A DNA stretch of 64,000 nt from NCBI GenBank assembly GCA_030789695.1, contig CM061141.1, positions 323,687,938-323,751,937 on the forward strand, written 5' to 3'. The notes under the pieces were generated by a model. That model worked only from the letters and a program-made list of their open reading frames with translations. It had not been told where the DNA came from and made no database searches. Position 1 is the stretch's first letter, and each line of letters begins with the position of its first letter. The DNA is from Scilla litardierei (lineage: Eukaryota; Streptophyta; Magnoliopsida; Asparagales; Asparagaceae). This document shows, piece after piece, positions 21,833 through 33,823 of the stretch. Both the position numbers and the translations under genes were made by a program.

Positions 21833-22200
21833 GTCCCAAGTTTTAGTCTTGTTAATGTTAAAAATTAAATAAGATTTTCCAACAATGTACACAAAGGAGT
21901 CCCCATGTCCCAGCGGTTAAAACCCTGGTTCTATTCCCTCTCCGTGCGAGTTCGAGCCTAACCGCCGCCTTTCAACCTTTTTTAATTTCTAAATCTTTTT
22001 CATATTAGACGTACATGCTTGTTTTGGCCATAACTTCTTCTGCACACATCCAGATTATGTGTTCTTTATATCACTGGAAAGCTCTTGAAATATTCTACCA
22101 AACCATATAAGTATTTATTTTCAAGTAACCAATTTTATAAAAATCATTTAAAGTTACAAGTTTCTTCTAAAATTTTGGAAATGTACAACATATTTTCATG

Positions 22201-22489
22201 CAGTGTTCTAAAAATCGGCCTGAGCGGCCGCCTAGGCGGCGCCTAGGCGCTAGGCGGCCAGTAAACGCTCCGAGTATGGCCTGGGCGGTCAATCTGGGCA
22301 TTTTTGGTATAATCGGCCGCCTAAGCGTTCTGGACGGTGTCTGGGCGCTCTGGGCGGTTTCTGGTCGTTTTTGGTAAATGGCTTAATTGCACAAGAGTAT
22401 CTTTTAAATTTTATTTTGTTGCACACAACTACTCTAAAGTAGGTAAACTGGATTTGATTTAGTATGTGTTAAATATTTGATGTATTTTA

Positions 22490-22535
<46 letters not shown>

Positions 22536-22663
22536 ATAAATATATTATATAAAAATAAATAAAAAATGCAAATCCGCCTAGGCCGATTAATCCCTGATTA
22601 ATGCTCTGGGCGCTAGGCGCTAGCAATCCGAACGCCTAGCGCCTAGCGTTTTTTACAACCTTG
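22201..22663. mobile_element. hAT-type MITE with GCCTAGGCGC core (nested)
   Basis: The ends CAGTGTTCTAAAAATCG and (inverted) CAAGGTTGTAAAAAACG match as imperfect TIRs. The 8-bp duplication TTTTCATG is exact (22193-22200, 22664-22671). The subterminal regions are rich in CCTAGGCGC/GCGCCTAGG, and a (TA)n run of about 40 bp lies near 22492-22531. Non-coding. Confidence 0.92.
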
Positions 22664-22769
22664 TTTTCATGTCAAACTTTCTATATCTGTTCCATGTGGT
22701 ATCAATCACATATGACTAAAATTTCTATGTTCGTCATCCCCCCATCATGGTTCCGCCCCTGAGTGAGGA

Positions 22770-24781
22770 CACCAGTGATCGATCACGACCGCCGGGGTCA
22801 TCGCGCACGCGTTATCCGAAGAACCAAAACAAAATATACGTATACCATACATGATAACCACACTTATGTTGTGTGGTGAAGAGCCTGACACGTTCGGAGT
22901 GATATCCATCCCTGTGTGTGTTTTTTTGTCTTGGAACAAAATCAGAGACCGACAAATCGTGTAGGGATGTCTTGCGGTTGATAGAGGAATGCCCAGTACC
23001 TGCATCCCTGTCTCTCTGCCCCAATAAAACCATATCAACAAAAGGGAACAATAAATGATTGTTGGCATTCATCATTGCACCTTACAACAAAAACACAAAA
23101 TTGATTGCTTTTTTGTTTTTGTTTTCTTGGGCTTTCTTGGTTTTTTGTTTATTTCGTTCCTTGCTTGCATGAAAATTATCAACATTTTTCATGCATGCAC
23201 AGACGAGCAACATGTTGGATAAGGCAAAAGATGTCTAGATCAAGTTGTTTAATGAAACGGTTGGAAGCTTGAAAACGGTGAAAAGAAACGGCCCCATCAG
23301 CTAGCCATGGCTCCGGGGCTGAAGCTACATGAGCACCAGGCTGAGTCATGGCACATTAAAACAAAAGCATGGGGGAGATTTGGTCATGGCAACACAAAAT
23401 CTGGAGCTGTTGTTTCGATTAGGTAAGTTGTCAATCTGTGTCTGATCACTATCCATGCATCAAGGGCCCATGCACATCAACTAGATCCTGTAGAACAGGG
23501 TGTTGTCTCTGATCCCCCCTCTCACATGTCTGTGTGTGTGTGAATCAAGCCAATCGACTGCAACCCTACAGCCCCAATCCGACTCAAAAAGTCACTGACA
23601 GTGGGGCCACACTGAATATGATGTGGTTGTAGCATAGCATGTAGGTTCATTACAAAATTTGAAGCTAAACACGGATTAGATGTGTCAAACTAGAGTCGCG
23701 GTACTCGGGCCCGGTCCGGTCGGCATGCGGTGGTGTGACGTGACGAGACCGGGTTAAGATGTTTGTCATATACGTCGCATGAAATTCGGTGTATGCAAAT
23801 TTTTTTCCTATAAATGGAAAAACTGTTTTAAAAAAAATCTTTTAACCAATGAAATACGAGTACATCATAAATAAACGGAAAAGACATGGTGTTTTTTTAG
23901 AATTTTGATTTTGATTTTCGTTGGCTGGAAACATAGAAATATGTATACCAATAAAATGAATTGGTAAGGTGTTTTTTGTGTGGATTTAGGTTGCACCCCC
24001 AAATTCAAAGCCCTAAAGAAACCTATTTGAAAAATAATGAAGGGCTAGGGCTAGGGGTAATTTTGGGAGCCTAAAAACAGTTGGTTTTTTCTTGGGGGCA
24101 AGGGGGGAGAAATGAAAGTACAAAGATAACAACCTCTGCGAACACCCGGATGTTGTTTTGTTCCTAAAGTAATAATATTCGTACCTCTCTCTCTCTCTCT
24201 CTCATGCATCAAGATGTCACCCTCGTTTCTTTTTAAGATGAAAGAGCCCCCTGTTTTCATACTATCATCTTTTCTTCTACATTTACCTTTCCAATGATTA
24301 AATAAAGAGAACAATGTCTTTACATTGTTGTTTGTTATTGTTTGTTGATATACAAAATGGTGTAAAGTGACAAGATGGGGGAGGGCACCATCCCATTTTC
24401 CCACTGCCAATGTCTTTGTTTTGTCCCTGTTTGAGGGCTGCTTGAGTTTTTGTCTTTGTCCCCATGTTTGTTTAGAGAGAGGGGGGAAGTGAACAAAATG
24501 GCCATTCTTTTCTCCATGTGCTCCATCTCTTCGCATCAGGGATGCTGGATCTTTCACGTGACATGCGCGTGATGGGAGGGCGGGAGGTTGCATTGTTGCG
24601 GCATCAGGGTTAGGGCTAGGGCTAGGGCTAGGGCTTTGGGTTGGTGTGGGATGGTCCCTGGACAAGCCATTTGTGGTGTTTGATGGAACCGGTCTAGGCT
24701 TGATGTCTACTGTTCTTGGCCACAATTGGTCGACTAGGACGTGCTAATTCGACCGATGACCCAAGTTAGAGGTTGGGTCGG
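22770..24781. other. intergenic DNA, no gene recognised
   Basis: The stretch contains a (CT)n run at about 24186-24202 and two short patches of GGGCTA units (24043-24055 and 24610-24634). A 224-codon open frame on the minus strand at 24051-24725 is built on these low-complexity runs and is not considered coding. No TIRs or LTR ends were found. Confidence 0.5.
24610..24634. repeat. short telomere-variant tract (TAGGGC)n
   Basis: About four units of TAGGGC follow GGTTAGGGC. This resembles the plant telomere repeat TTTAGGG but is a variant. Too short to be a telomere. Confidence 0.75.
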
Positions 24782-24784
24782 TAA

Positions 24785-25374
24785 GGGCGTGTTCTTTTGC
24801 AAGATTTCTGTGGATTTTCCATCCTTCGGGCACTGTTCATCTCTGACAAACAAACGGAATTCTCGGCCCAATTTCGCTTGGGTTGTTCGTTTGGAGTTTG
24901 GGCAGGGTGGGATTCTCGCATGACGTGGCATCATTTTTGGGATTCCACGGGCTCAAACGCAACCGGAGAAAATAGGGCAGATTACAGAGGAATCCCACTT
25001 TGGTGGGCCCCTCTCTCTTGCACTTGACGCACGCTGAGTTTTTGTTTTTTTTTTTCCGGTTTGTTTTGGGGCTGGGAAGTGCTAACGCGTGGGTCCCACA
25101 TCCTTGATTACATTATTTTTAATTATTTTAAGTATTATTTAAGTAGTATATTAAGTAATTAATTATTTTAAGTGGACACCACATAACTTTCTTTATCCAA
25201 CTTCCTTCAACCAAAAGAACACAGTACACGGAGTGGTGCCCATCTTAACTTTCCAACTCCACAATCCAACCACACTTTCTAACAAAAGAACACACTACAC
25301 ACCAATTTCTCTCTCATCAGATTCCACACTTCCTCAACTTTCCCAATTATACTTTCCAACAAAAGAACAGGCCC
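24785..25374. mobile_element. PIF/Harbinger-type MITE
   Basis: The termini GGGCGTGTTCTTTTG and CAAAAGAACAGGCCC are inverted with one mismatch. The 3-bp duplication TAA is exact (24782-24784, 25375-25377). It is 590 bp with no transposase frame. The trinucleotide target and GGGC-start are diagnostic of Tourist/Harbinger elements. Confidence 0.93.
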
Positions 25375-25377
25375 TAA

Positions 25378-25826
25378 CGGACGGTATCCATCTAGCAGGC
25401 TGCTGGCATGGCTTGTCGAAAAATCTCTGGACCTAGACTTGATAAATGAAGGGTCAACATTGAGAGCTATCAAATTTTTGTGAAATCATCCTTCTAAATA
25501 CCACCTTCACACAAAAAAAAAGTTCATTCATCTCATGCTTACAAAAGTTAGTGCCCCAATTATCCCTCAGATCTATCTCTCACATCAAGTGTCATTTCTT
25601 GAGATTTGGCCTATGAAATTCTCAACCTTGATGATTATGCACTAATGAAATCTAATGTCGCTTTGCTCTTGAATCACTCCATGCCGGCTTTAAGATATAT
25701 ATATATATTATATTATTATGCCAAGATCCAAGATATCATATTTATTAAACAAAGTTTTTCACATCAAAGATTCTACATATCCTCATAGATTTTGTGATCA
25801 ATTCACTTGGGGTGTCAATCAAAGCA
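25378..25826. other. intergenic DNA, no gene recognised
   Basis: This is AT-rich single-copy-looking sequence between two MITEs. No coding or repeat structure was recognised apart from a short (AT) run near 25696. Confidence 0.45.
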
Positions 25827-25835
25827 TTGATCTTT

Positions 25836-26008
25836 GAGAAATGCTGTGTGCACCCCTATTCATAGGGGTGCATTGACTCCACTTCTCCAAAATTAGGAAA
25901 ACTTTAAACCTAATTCTCACATCAATTCTATCCTTTTCCTTTTAAAGTTATTTTTGACACTAAAATTTATATGCACCCCTATTTATAGGGGTGCAGATAG
26001 CAAATGCC
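25836..26008. mobile_element. Mutator-type MITE with paired hairpins
   Basis: It is 173 bp with ends GAGAAATGCTGTGTGCACCC and (inverted) GGCATTTGCTATCTGCACCC, 15 of 21 positions matching. It is flanked by an exact 9-bp duplication TTGATCTTT (25827-25835, 26009-26017). Each end contains a perfect small hairpin (GCACCCCTATTCATAGGGGTGC; CACCCCTATTTATAGGGGTG). The 9-bp target is the Mutator signature. Confidence 0.88.
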
Positions 26009-26017
26009 TTGATCTTT

Positions 26018-29000
26018 TTACTTGCTTTAGCCTCTCCCTCGTAAGCAAATCTCTTGCATCTGGCTAGGTGCAATCTCTAGGCTTGCCACTCAAAAACCAT
26101 TGTGTTGACATGAACTCTACGCAATCTTGCCTTGCATTAGTATTCGATATCTGCTTAGAATATAGATGTAGGGCTGAAATGAAGTTGTGTTACGTTTTTT
26201 TGACAGAATAGAGCTACCAGAATGACTATCGTGGTTTAGTACATGTAATTAAGGGACTTAAAAGCAACTACTCAGATTTAAGGGATAAATATCAAAATAC
26301 GCATGATTTAAGAGACTGTAGCACAATGGAAAAGGCTGGCCGTGATGGATGAGATCTGGAATTCAAATCCTGCATGCATCAGTCTACGATCCTTATCGCC
26401 AAACCAGGGAACCCTCCAGCTAAGGTTTGGTGATCAAGTTTGAGTCAAACAAAGCATGGATTCAAATTATGACACACTTTTCTCCCTTTAGAGAGAACAC
26501 AAAATACCAACCAAACCTTTTCCACGATCTTCCATGATTTGGCTAGGTCATCGTAAGGAGGCTGCGGGCCCTCGAGGCAGTAGGAATTTGATTCCCACAT
26601 GATTAGAAAACTAACCTGATGCACACTCTTATCATGCTTTTTTGATGTCATATTATTAGACTAAGCATTATAATCGCGCTCATGCTTGTTTTATAGAGAG
26701 AGAGAGAGATTAACACATTATCTGTACATTTACTACTCTCTTCAGCTTGATTTCTTCAATCAACTTTGAAACCCGCGTTATACTTCATACTTGGTTGCAT
26801 TCTCCTCCTGCTTTCCATTCAAAGCTACTGCAGCTTGGTTGTTTCCCAACGAGTTTCGTCCTTCAACAGATTTTTTTCTGTGTCTTTTGAAATCTTATGG
26901 GTTGTTGTCAAACTAATGTGAAGGCCAAAAAAACTATCACATGTTTATTATCATATTCACATTTGTTTTAACATAACGATCATAACAAACCCAAAGGGGG
27001 GGTCATTTTCGGAGGGGGAGGCGAGCGGACTCACGGCGCGCAGCCCCGTCCCCAGGATCGCCGTCACATTCGGGGCTCCGACCGCCCACCGACAGGGTCG
27101 TGGCTGGGACTCGGCCCCATCCCCATCCCCATCCATGAAGGTTGGTTAAGGTGTCTCCTGCCATCAATGCACTGCTCCTCTGAGCCTCACACTACCAGGT
27201 AGAGGGAGGCCACATTTGTCCCTATATGTTTCTTTCGAATTGGACCCCCCCACCCTCCACCTCCCCGTTATGGGCAAAACCTCCATCATGTGCGTGCCCC
27301 CCCTTCACCATTCAATTCTCCGGTCATCTCCTCCTCCTACACACTACAATGACGCGACGTGCCTGTCAGCGTTGCCCCCGTCCGTCGGTCGACACGTCGA
27401 CACGGCCCTGCCGGCGCAAAACCCCCAGTCCTGGCGTGAGAACTGTCACGCAGCTAGTAACAACATGTTAACCAACATTCTGTGATCTGGAAAGGCGCGG
27501 GATGAGGGATGGTGCGATTGGATGGGCCAGCAAAGGGCCGGGCCGGGTGGGCCAACCCCACGACAAAAATGGAGACCAGCTAGAAGGCCGATGGTGCACA
27601 TACACGTCTTGCATCCTGACATTTTGGAAATGGGGTGGGAGGAGCGGGCCGACCGTGGGGCGGTGCACCGACACTCGGCCCGTGGCGGAGGGCAGGCTTG
27701 AGTGCCGGGGGTGTGTGGCCCACGGAGAGGTGGGCTAATGTCATTGACCGCTTTCTGGCCAGATTCGGCTAATCATGACAAAAGCCCAAAAGCCTGGAAA
27801 AAACAAAATGAGATTCAAGATGTGCAATATTCACGAACATTATCCTTGAAACAATCTAAACTTTGTTTCTGCAACGGCCAGTTAGGGGTTAGGTTAACAT
27901 GTGGGCCTGAGAAAACGATGCCAGGAAAAAGGCTGTGCGTGTCCAGACCTTGCAAGACGAAGAACAACGCCAAAGTTTTGAACAAACCCCCTGCATGTGT
28001 TGTCAACCAACTTATATGATTAGCAGTGGCGTCTCAAATCGATGCCAACAGACTCAACGTAACCATCTCAGCATCAGACGTTTCCAGGCTTGGATATGGC
28101 ATTAGTCATGGATACAAACTAGAGAGTCGTATATTATCCTCAACCCCCCAGGGGGCCATCGAGGGGACCGGGGGCTGCAGTACGTAGAATGTGGTTCTTA
28201 TGATTGATCCAGAAGATAAGGCTCTGCGGAGATATCAACAGTCATGTGTGTTATATCACGGACCGTGTCAGTTCCTCTGGCTTGACTAGGTTCAATTGAC
28301 CTCCAATCTTGAACCCATGGCCAAGGGTTGTGATGGCAGCTGAGGGGCCTGCTGAGCTGAATATGCAAATGCCTTGTATGTTCTCACTTGTCACCATTAT
28401 GAATGACTTGGGGCCTAGCCAAATTATGAGGGTGATCATTCATTGAACCCCTCTGAATGGCATGCTAAATTCAAATCTTTTGTCTTGTTAGACCAAAAAT
28501 TCTAGCAATATGTGCCACTTTGCATACAGTGCATTAACACTAGCAATTAATCATGACCTTGCATAAGCATCTTCTTACTTGCTGTATGCAAAATCAAGTT
28601 AGCAAAGTCAAATTTGAAAAAACAATAATACTAATTGGAGGCGGAGATAAAACTGACAATGAAAAATGTAATGAGCTATTTATCAAATTTATGACACCAA
28701 GATGCACAAACTCAACCAAAAAAATGTAATAGGCCATATATCAAAGTCTCAAAAGGAATCTGATATCAATATCATATTATGCATGTAAGGTTGTATTTTA
28801 CAATTGACCCTGAAGTGAAACATATTCATCACAGAAAAGAAAGAGCAAACGCAAGACAAACATCCAATATAATTCAAAACAAACATGTCCGAATCAAATT
28901 ACGCATTTCATTTGCAAACAAGCTTTTCCACAGTTCTCCCAGAGTCAGTAGGACGCAATGGCTGACATAAAAGTCCTGAATGCCGAAAGACACATGGGAT

Positions 29001-29151
29001 TCTAACGAATTAGTCCAAAACACGAAGCCCCATAATGGACACCACCAGCTCTCTGCCATAGACAATTGACACAAATTACAAAGACCCACAGGCTTCTATG
29101 ATGATAAACGCCTACAAATGTTCTTGCAGCAAGGGAACACAAGCCTTCTAA
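26018..29151. other. intergenic DNA, including a GC-rich block and probable 3' UTR
   Basis: The block 26990-27780 is notably GC- and CpG-rich compared with its neighbours, with several short open frames on both strands, none recognised. A stretch near 26320-26375 has tRNA-like promoter boxes and could be a SINE relic. The last few hundred bases before 29152 are likely 3' UTR of the minus-strand exon that follows. Confidence 0.4.
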
Positions 29152-29200
29152 CTATGGGAAGAGGTTGTGCTGCTGCGGCACAGCAATCTCCTGCTCATAC
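29152..29200 (-). CDS. probable last coding exon of a host gene, unknown product
   Basis: On the minus strand, a good acceptor TTGTGATTGGTTTTCCAG precedes G-TAT-GAG..., giving residues YEQEIAVPQQHNLFP and a TAG stop (29152-29154). About 300 bases downstream look like 3' UTR. The intron reaches the Tat-like fragment F about 200 bases upstream, so earlier exons are either beyond the retrotransposon block or lost. I do not recognise the protein. The alternative phase gives a different short peptide. Evidence rests on the splice site, the frame and the flank. Confidence 0.4.
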
Positions 29201-29398
29201 CTGGAAAACCAATCACAAAATATAAGAGATGATCCAATGTATAATCAAAATGAATAGCGCACACACACAATAGAGTCAAGTACGAATATCCAACAATACT
29301 GATTCTATAATTGTTTAGATCTTCCTTCATCACAAACATGTTAAATAAGCATATAACAGGTTTTACTAGGGGCACCTAGAGCCAAAGATAATATTAGA

Positions 29399-30738
29399 TG
29401 CATGTGGGTGACGCTTCGACTGGAGTCCACCAACAGTGGAGCCCAACCAGACTTAACAGCGCGGCCCCCTCGTGCCCGAATCAAGGAACTACACGTGTCC
29501 TTATGGACCACCCGAAGAGTAGTCTAGGAAGTCTGCCCGACCAAGTTGCTAACACAGCTCTGCAAGATAAATCTGCACTCACCGACCCAGGTCGACCATC
29601 AAGACTCGCACAATGATGACCTCCACTAGGTTAGCTCCTAGACAACAAGGCTCGATAAGGACAACATTCATGAGGTCCCACGCTTCACGGGGACGACTTC
29701 CACGAGGTCGGCTCCTTAACAACGATAGCTCTGCAAGGACGACCTCCGCAAGGTCATCTCCTTATCAGCAGCACTCCTTCAGGACGATATCAGCGGTACG
29801 CGCCTAAGGTTGGCTCCTTATGTTGCATCACCCAAGGGTTCGCCCACCTGACATGTTAGCCTTTATAAACGTACATCGCAATCAAATGGCTCAATCTTCG
29901 GTGATCCACTCTCCAGACTGTTAAGATCGGGAAGCCATCCAAATTCATCGACCGCATGACAAGCGGCAAGCCCAATCTGGAAGTCAATGGGTACCCTTCC
30001 TTATCTGTTCACCGCATGATCTGATGAGTCAATTACGTGTGGAAGATCGGGGATCTCCATAACCCCTCCTGACGTGGCATAACCGACCCACGACGATACA
30101 ACACAGCGGAATTTCTCCTTCACACGGTACGCAACCACCAGCGCTCAAACCCTACGCATCCCTTCTTTCGCTTGGAACAGACTTGAGCATTGGAAGCGAA
30201 TCAGATGCACATCCCTCCGATACGTTCTCTCTATTTCAGGCACATGAGAAGGAGGCCTCGGCTTGGCGAAACCCTATCCGGATCCTTTATTGCGAAGATT
30301 CTCGCATCAATAACCGGTGCGGAATCCTTGCATTAACCGTTAGCGCTAGAAGAAGTGCCTTATGACAACTCCTGTTACATATGCTCTCATCACAGCAATC
30401 TCTTCAGCATCTTCTTCATCAGCATCATCTTTGTCATCTTCATTAATAGTGAAAAGGCCAAGAAGGTTGTGAGGGGTGAGCCCAGCAGCGTGCCTGAAAT
30501 CCATAGCATGGAGGATAGCCAATCTACTAGCAGCCCGCCTTCACAAGCCTTCACCGCTCACACATCGACTTATGCCGCTACTACAACGGTCGACTACCAA
30601 GCTCATGAGGCAGAGCTCCATGAGATGCGAGAGGCTCAAGATCGTCAGTCTAAGAACAACGAATTCTTGCATGAGATGGCCCTAGATCTAATCCGGAAAA
30701 GGTCCAATATTCCCCCGACGGATTCCAGCCATGAGCCC
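29399..30738 (+). mobile_element. Element F: Tat-like LTR retrotransposon fragment, interrupted by element B
   Basis: The left part (about 29399-30330) resembles an LTR. It has a degenerate tandem pattern of GGACGACNTCCNCAAGGTC...GGCTCCTTA units (29600-29820) and a TATA-like CCTTTATAAACG at 29861. A primer-site-like TTAGCGCTAGAAGAAGTGCC (30340-30359) follows, as in Tat-lineage elements. A gag-like frame begins at 30508. Element B starts at 30739 and the rest of F was not found beyond B. LTR ends are not defined precisely. Confidence 0.5.
30508..30738 (+). pseudogene. gag N-terminal fragment of element F
   Basis: An open frame starts MEDSQSTSSPPSQAFTAHTS and continues with HEAELHEMREAQDRQSKNNE, a polar, coiled-coil-like N-terminus of the sort seen at the start of Tat gag proteins. 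It is cut after PPTDSSHEP by element B. No conserved gag core is present, so the call rests on position after the primer site and composition. Confidence 0.45.
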
Positions 30739-33700
30739 TGTCACACCCCGCTTCCCTAATATGGAAGGCGAGACGTGAGGAGGTCCGCTCAGACGTGGAG
30801 CTGTGAAACTGCAGTCCGATAAGCGTCTGTAAAAATTTCGAAAAGTAGCAGGTCCTTGCATTGCGACGAAACAACAATAATAAAGTAGATAAGAAAATAT
30901 TCACTAACAACATCCAACAAATATTACATCACAGAATAGTCAGAAAAGTACACGTCTGAACAATAGGCCTAAAGCATGGCCAAACAAAACAAAGAGAGAT
31001 AGGTGCTACGCACCGAAACCTAACAGCAACTAAGAAAAGGTAACTAAGGGGAGACTCCAAGTGAGTCTAGGACTGGTCACCCGTGTCCTCGAACTCGGTC
31101 TCAGCAGGGACCTCAAACTCAGCGTCCCCGAATTGCTTGTCCTCAGCAACCTGCTCTGTCTCAAATCCTGACATGTGACACCCAAAGAGAAAAGGGCACA
31201 TGTCAGCAAAAGTCTCACAAGGGAAGCGGAGAACTTTTGTGCAAGGATACAAATAAAATAATGCAACTAGCAGTTCTACAATGATGATATGGCATGACAT
31301 CAAAAGAGTGCAACAATTAAATTAACAAGATAAAAATAATTAAGCACGCCGTAGCAGAAAGCTACAAATCACTATTTCACGATTTCACGATTAACTTGTA
31401 CTCATGATGTGCACAGGGTTTACGCCTTTTGGCTGAAGCGGCTGTACGTGCACACTTCTACGCTCAAGTGATCGCTTAACCCTACCCCTCCACGTGTATC
31501 GAGCGTTGGTTTCCCAACAACACTGTGCTCGCTTCTGGATCACGAGCCAGGAAGTGTTTTTCAATATGGCATAGGGTTGTGCCCGCAAAAGCAGGTGCCT
31601 AGCCTCAATAGCAATAACATTTGTAGCGTGTGCTACTCAATCACGAAGAACACATGATGCATGACATGACATGGGATGATCAGTTAAAGTGCGTACCGTT
31701 AATTGAAAATTAAACATGGCATGGCAGCATGAATGAAAGCAAGTAAGGTGTCGGATCTAGTTTCGTTGTCAAACTAGATCAAATAGGGCGTCTAGACAGC
31801 TATCATTTCATTGTCTAGTCTCTTTTACGCTAACAGACAAGTTGGCCTAAAAACGTGGCCTAAAACATTTACTGGCAAGTATCACTTGCCTGTTTCCGGT
31901 GCTATCGGTTGTCGTGGGTTCGCCTCGACGAGCGTTACGCTATAGAACGACTGGTTCTCTGTTTTGGTTAAACAAATCACCGAGTTAGATTTTGTGAGAT
32001 AGTCAACATATCAAGTTAATCCTTAAAGTGGGTTCGCCTAATTATTATTGGGTTTTCTGGCTAGGGTGGGTTTATATTGTGTTATACAGACATGTCACGC
32101 CTTATTTTATTCTAATTTTATTATCCTAACATGTCAATACTAACAAGATGATTATGTTATAATTAAATATTCTAACATGGAAAGGTATATGTAGATTGAG
32201 GTTGTTAACTTACAGAAATATTATTAACAGCAAGAATAAAATTGTTACATGGTAGCATTTAGCTAATTAATACGAAAACTAACCCAACTAAACATTTAAA
32301 TACTTTAGTACTATAACCTAACAGGTTTGACCATGGTTAAAATTTTAATAAGGCTGTCACCTATTTTTTTGTACTCATTTTGTTTTTAATATTATCATTA
32401 CTCAAGCTGTCCCCTCTCACTATCACTTCTTTAAACTTATTCATGTACTCATGCTGTCACTACCCCTCAATTAATTATTCACAAGGCTAACGCTAAGGCT
32501 ATTCTTTAAACCTATTCACATGGCTAAGCATTTCTCCTTGTTGGCAACTCCTTTGTTAATTCTTATGCAATAGACTAGGCTATCCCAAAACACTCTGTCC
32601 TTTCTCTCTCAGCCCCCCCTGTCTCCTTTTTTTTGCTCAACGTTGCAGGCAACAATCGAATTAAGGGGGTTCTTGCAAATCAACGGGGGATGGGTTCTCA
32701 CCTTCGCGCGACGAGGAAGGAGGGGGTTCCCAGCGGACGGCGGCGCAAGGAGGTGGTCCGGCGGCTCCTAGGCGTCGCGCGGCTTCTCAAAGCGGCGGCC
32801 GGTGGTTCCCAGGCGACGGCGTCGAGCTGGAGGCGCGCGCAGCTGGAGGAGGGGGTCGGCCTTCAGCGGCGGTTCCCGGCGGCTCCTGGCGGCGGTTGCG
32901 GCTCTCGCTGGGCGGCGCGCGCTGGCGGATCTCCGGCGCAGGCGGTCAGGCGGCTCCGTGTGAGGGGGTGCGGCCAAGGGAAATAGGGAGGAGGAAGGAG
33001 AAGAATGGAAGGAATTTGAGGGTTTGAATCTGAAGAATTTTTTTGTTTTGAATCGGTTTTGATTCTGAAATTATTTCCAGATCTGTGTTTTTCCTCTTCT
33101 TGATCCTGATTTCAAAATCAGTTGGGAATGTATTTGGTGTGGGGCTGATTTTGATTCTTGGGGACTGATTGAGTTTGGAATGTTGGCTGAAAGCTGATTT
33201 TGGGGAGATTTGTTTGGAAACTGGTTGTTTGAGGAATTGGGTTTGTGTTGCTGGTTGAATGGGTTGTATCTGGTTTGTTTTGTTTGCAGGAGAAGAGAAA
33301 GTTTTGCAGGTTGTGTTGACGATGATACTGTTATAAAAACGGTGGGGAGACAATTTGATGGAGGGAGGGGGTGGATGTGGGGGAGATTTGATGGAGGATG
33401 TTGGATCTCACCAACAGGAGGCGGTGTGATTCAATGGGGTTTAAATTAGTGATTTAATTAGGGCTAAGTTACTCAATGTTTGATTTAGGGATAATTTAAT
33501 TATGGTAAAAATTGATTTAGTAAATTAGTGATTTGATATTCAGTCAATGATAATAAGATAAAGTAATTAAGTAATTAAATAAAATGTGATTATTAAAATA
33601 AATGAAGCAATTAGTGAGGTTAACTGTGATTAGAAATTTGTAATTAGCGGGATAATTAGATTAAGGTAATTTGTTAAAATTTGATAGTCGATTAATGTTG

Positions 33701-33823
33701 GTAAGGTAAAACGAAAAGCGGATACGCGCTCGCATCGACGCACAAAGAATTCGCGTACAATAATATCCGGATGGAAATACAGACATACAATAATCATACG
33801 TCTAGAAAATACCGACCGTTACA
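30739..33823 (-). repeat. 3' LTR of element B
   Basis: It is 3085 bp. The plus-strand start is TGTCACACCCCGCTTCCC and the end is GACCGTTACA. It has the same layout as A's LTR: short acidic frame near the start, AT-rich block, TC-rich run ending TTGCAGG near 32640, then a GC-rich block (about 32690-32980). The first ~440 bp match 38610-39177. Confidence 0.92.
31067..31174 (-). other. acidic short reading frame inside element B LTR
   Basis: A 36-codon minus-strand frame starts MSGFETEQVAEDKQFGDAEF, continues EVPAETEFEDTGDQS and stops. The copy in the 5' LTR (38944-39051) is intact with one residue changed (DEQ for DKQ). It is related to frames at 156-241 and 2785-2886. Confidence 0.5.

Larger units (their letters stand above)
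21130..22761. mobile_element. hAT-type element (outer), carrying two nested hAT elements
   Basis: The termini CAGGGGCAGACCCA and (inverted) CAGGGGCGGAACCA are those of a common plant hAT family. The flanks AATGAGGA (21122-21129) and AGTGAGGA (22762-22769) agree at 7 of 8 positions. A C-rich inverted patch (CCTAGCCCCCCACC) follows the left end. Without the two insertions only about 0.7 kb remain, with no transposase, so it is non-autonomous. Two short stretches with GAGTTCGAGCC/GAGGTCCCAAG resemble tRNA B-boxes and may be SINE-derived. Confidence 0.8.

Noticed and set aside
21895..21970. tRNA-like stretch CAGCGGTTAAAACC...GAGTTCGAGCC
   Set aside because: It has the boxes but no cloverleaf and lies inside a hAT-type element. 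A SINE-derived piece is possible but not demonstrable.
24600..24640. Telomere or interstitial telomeric array
   Set aside because: There are only about four variant TAGGGC units.
24051..24725. 224-codon open frame on the minus strand
   Set aside because: It is made of low-complexity runs (SPSPSPNP, RERERER from the (CT)n run, GGGCTA tract), has no recognisable domain and lies in intergenic DNA.
26310..26375. tRNA-like A and B boxes (GGAATTCAAATCC) suggesting a SINE
   Set aside because: No tRNA fold, poly-A tail, target duplication or second copy could be shown, so it is left as a note.
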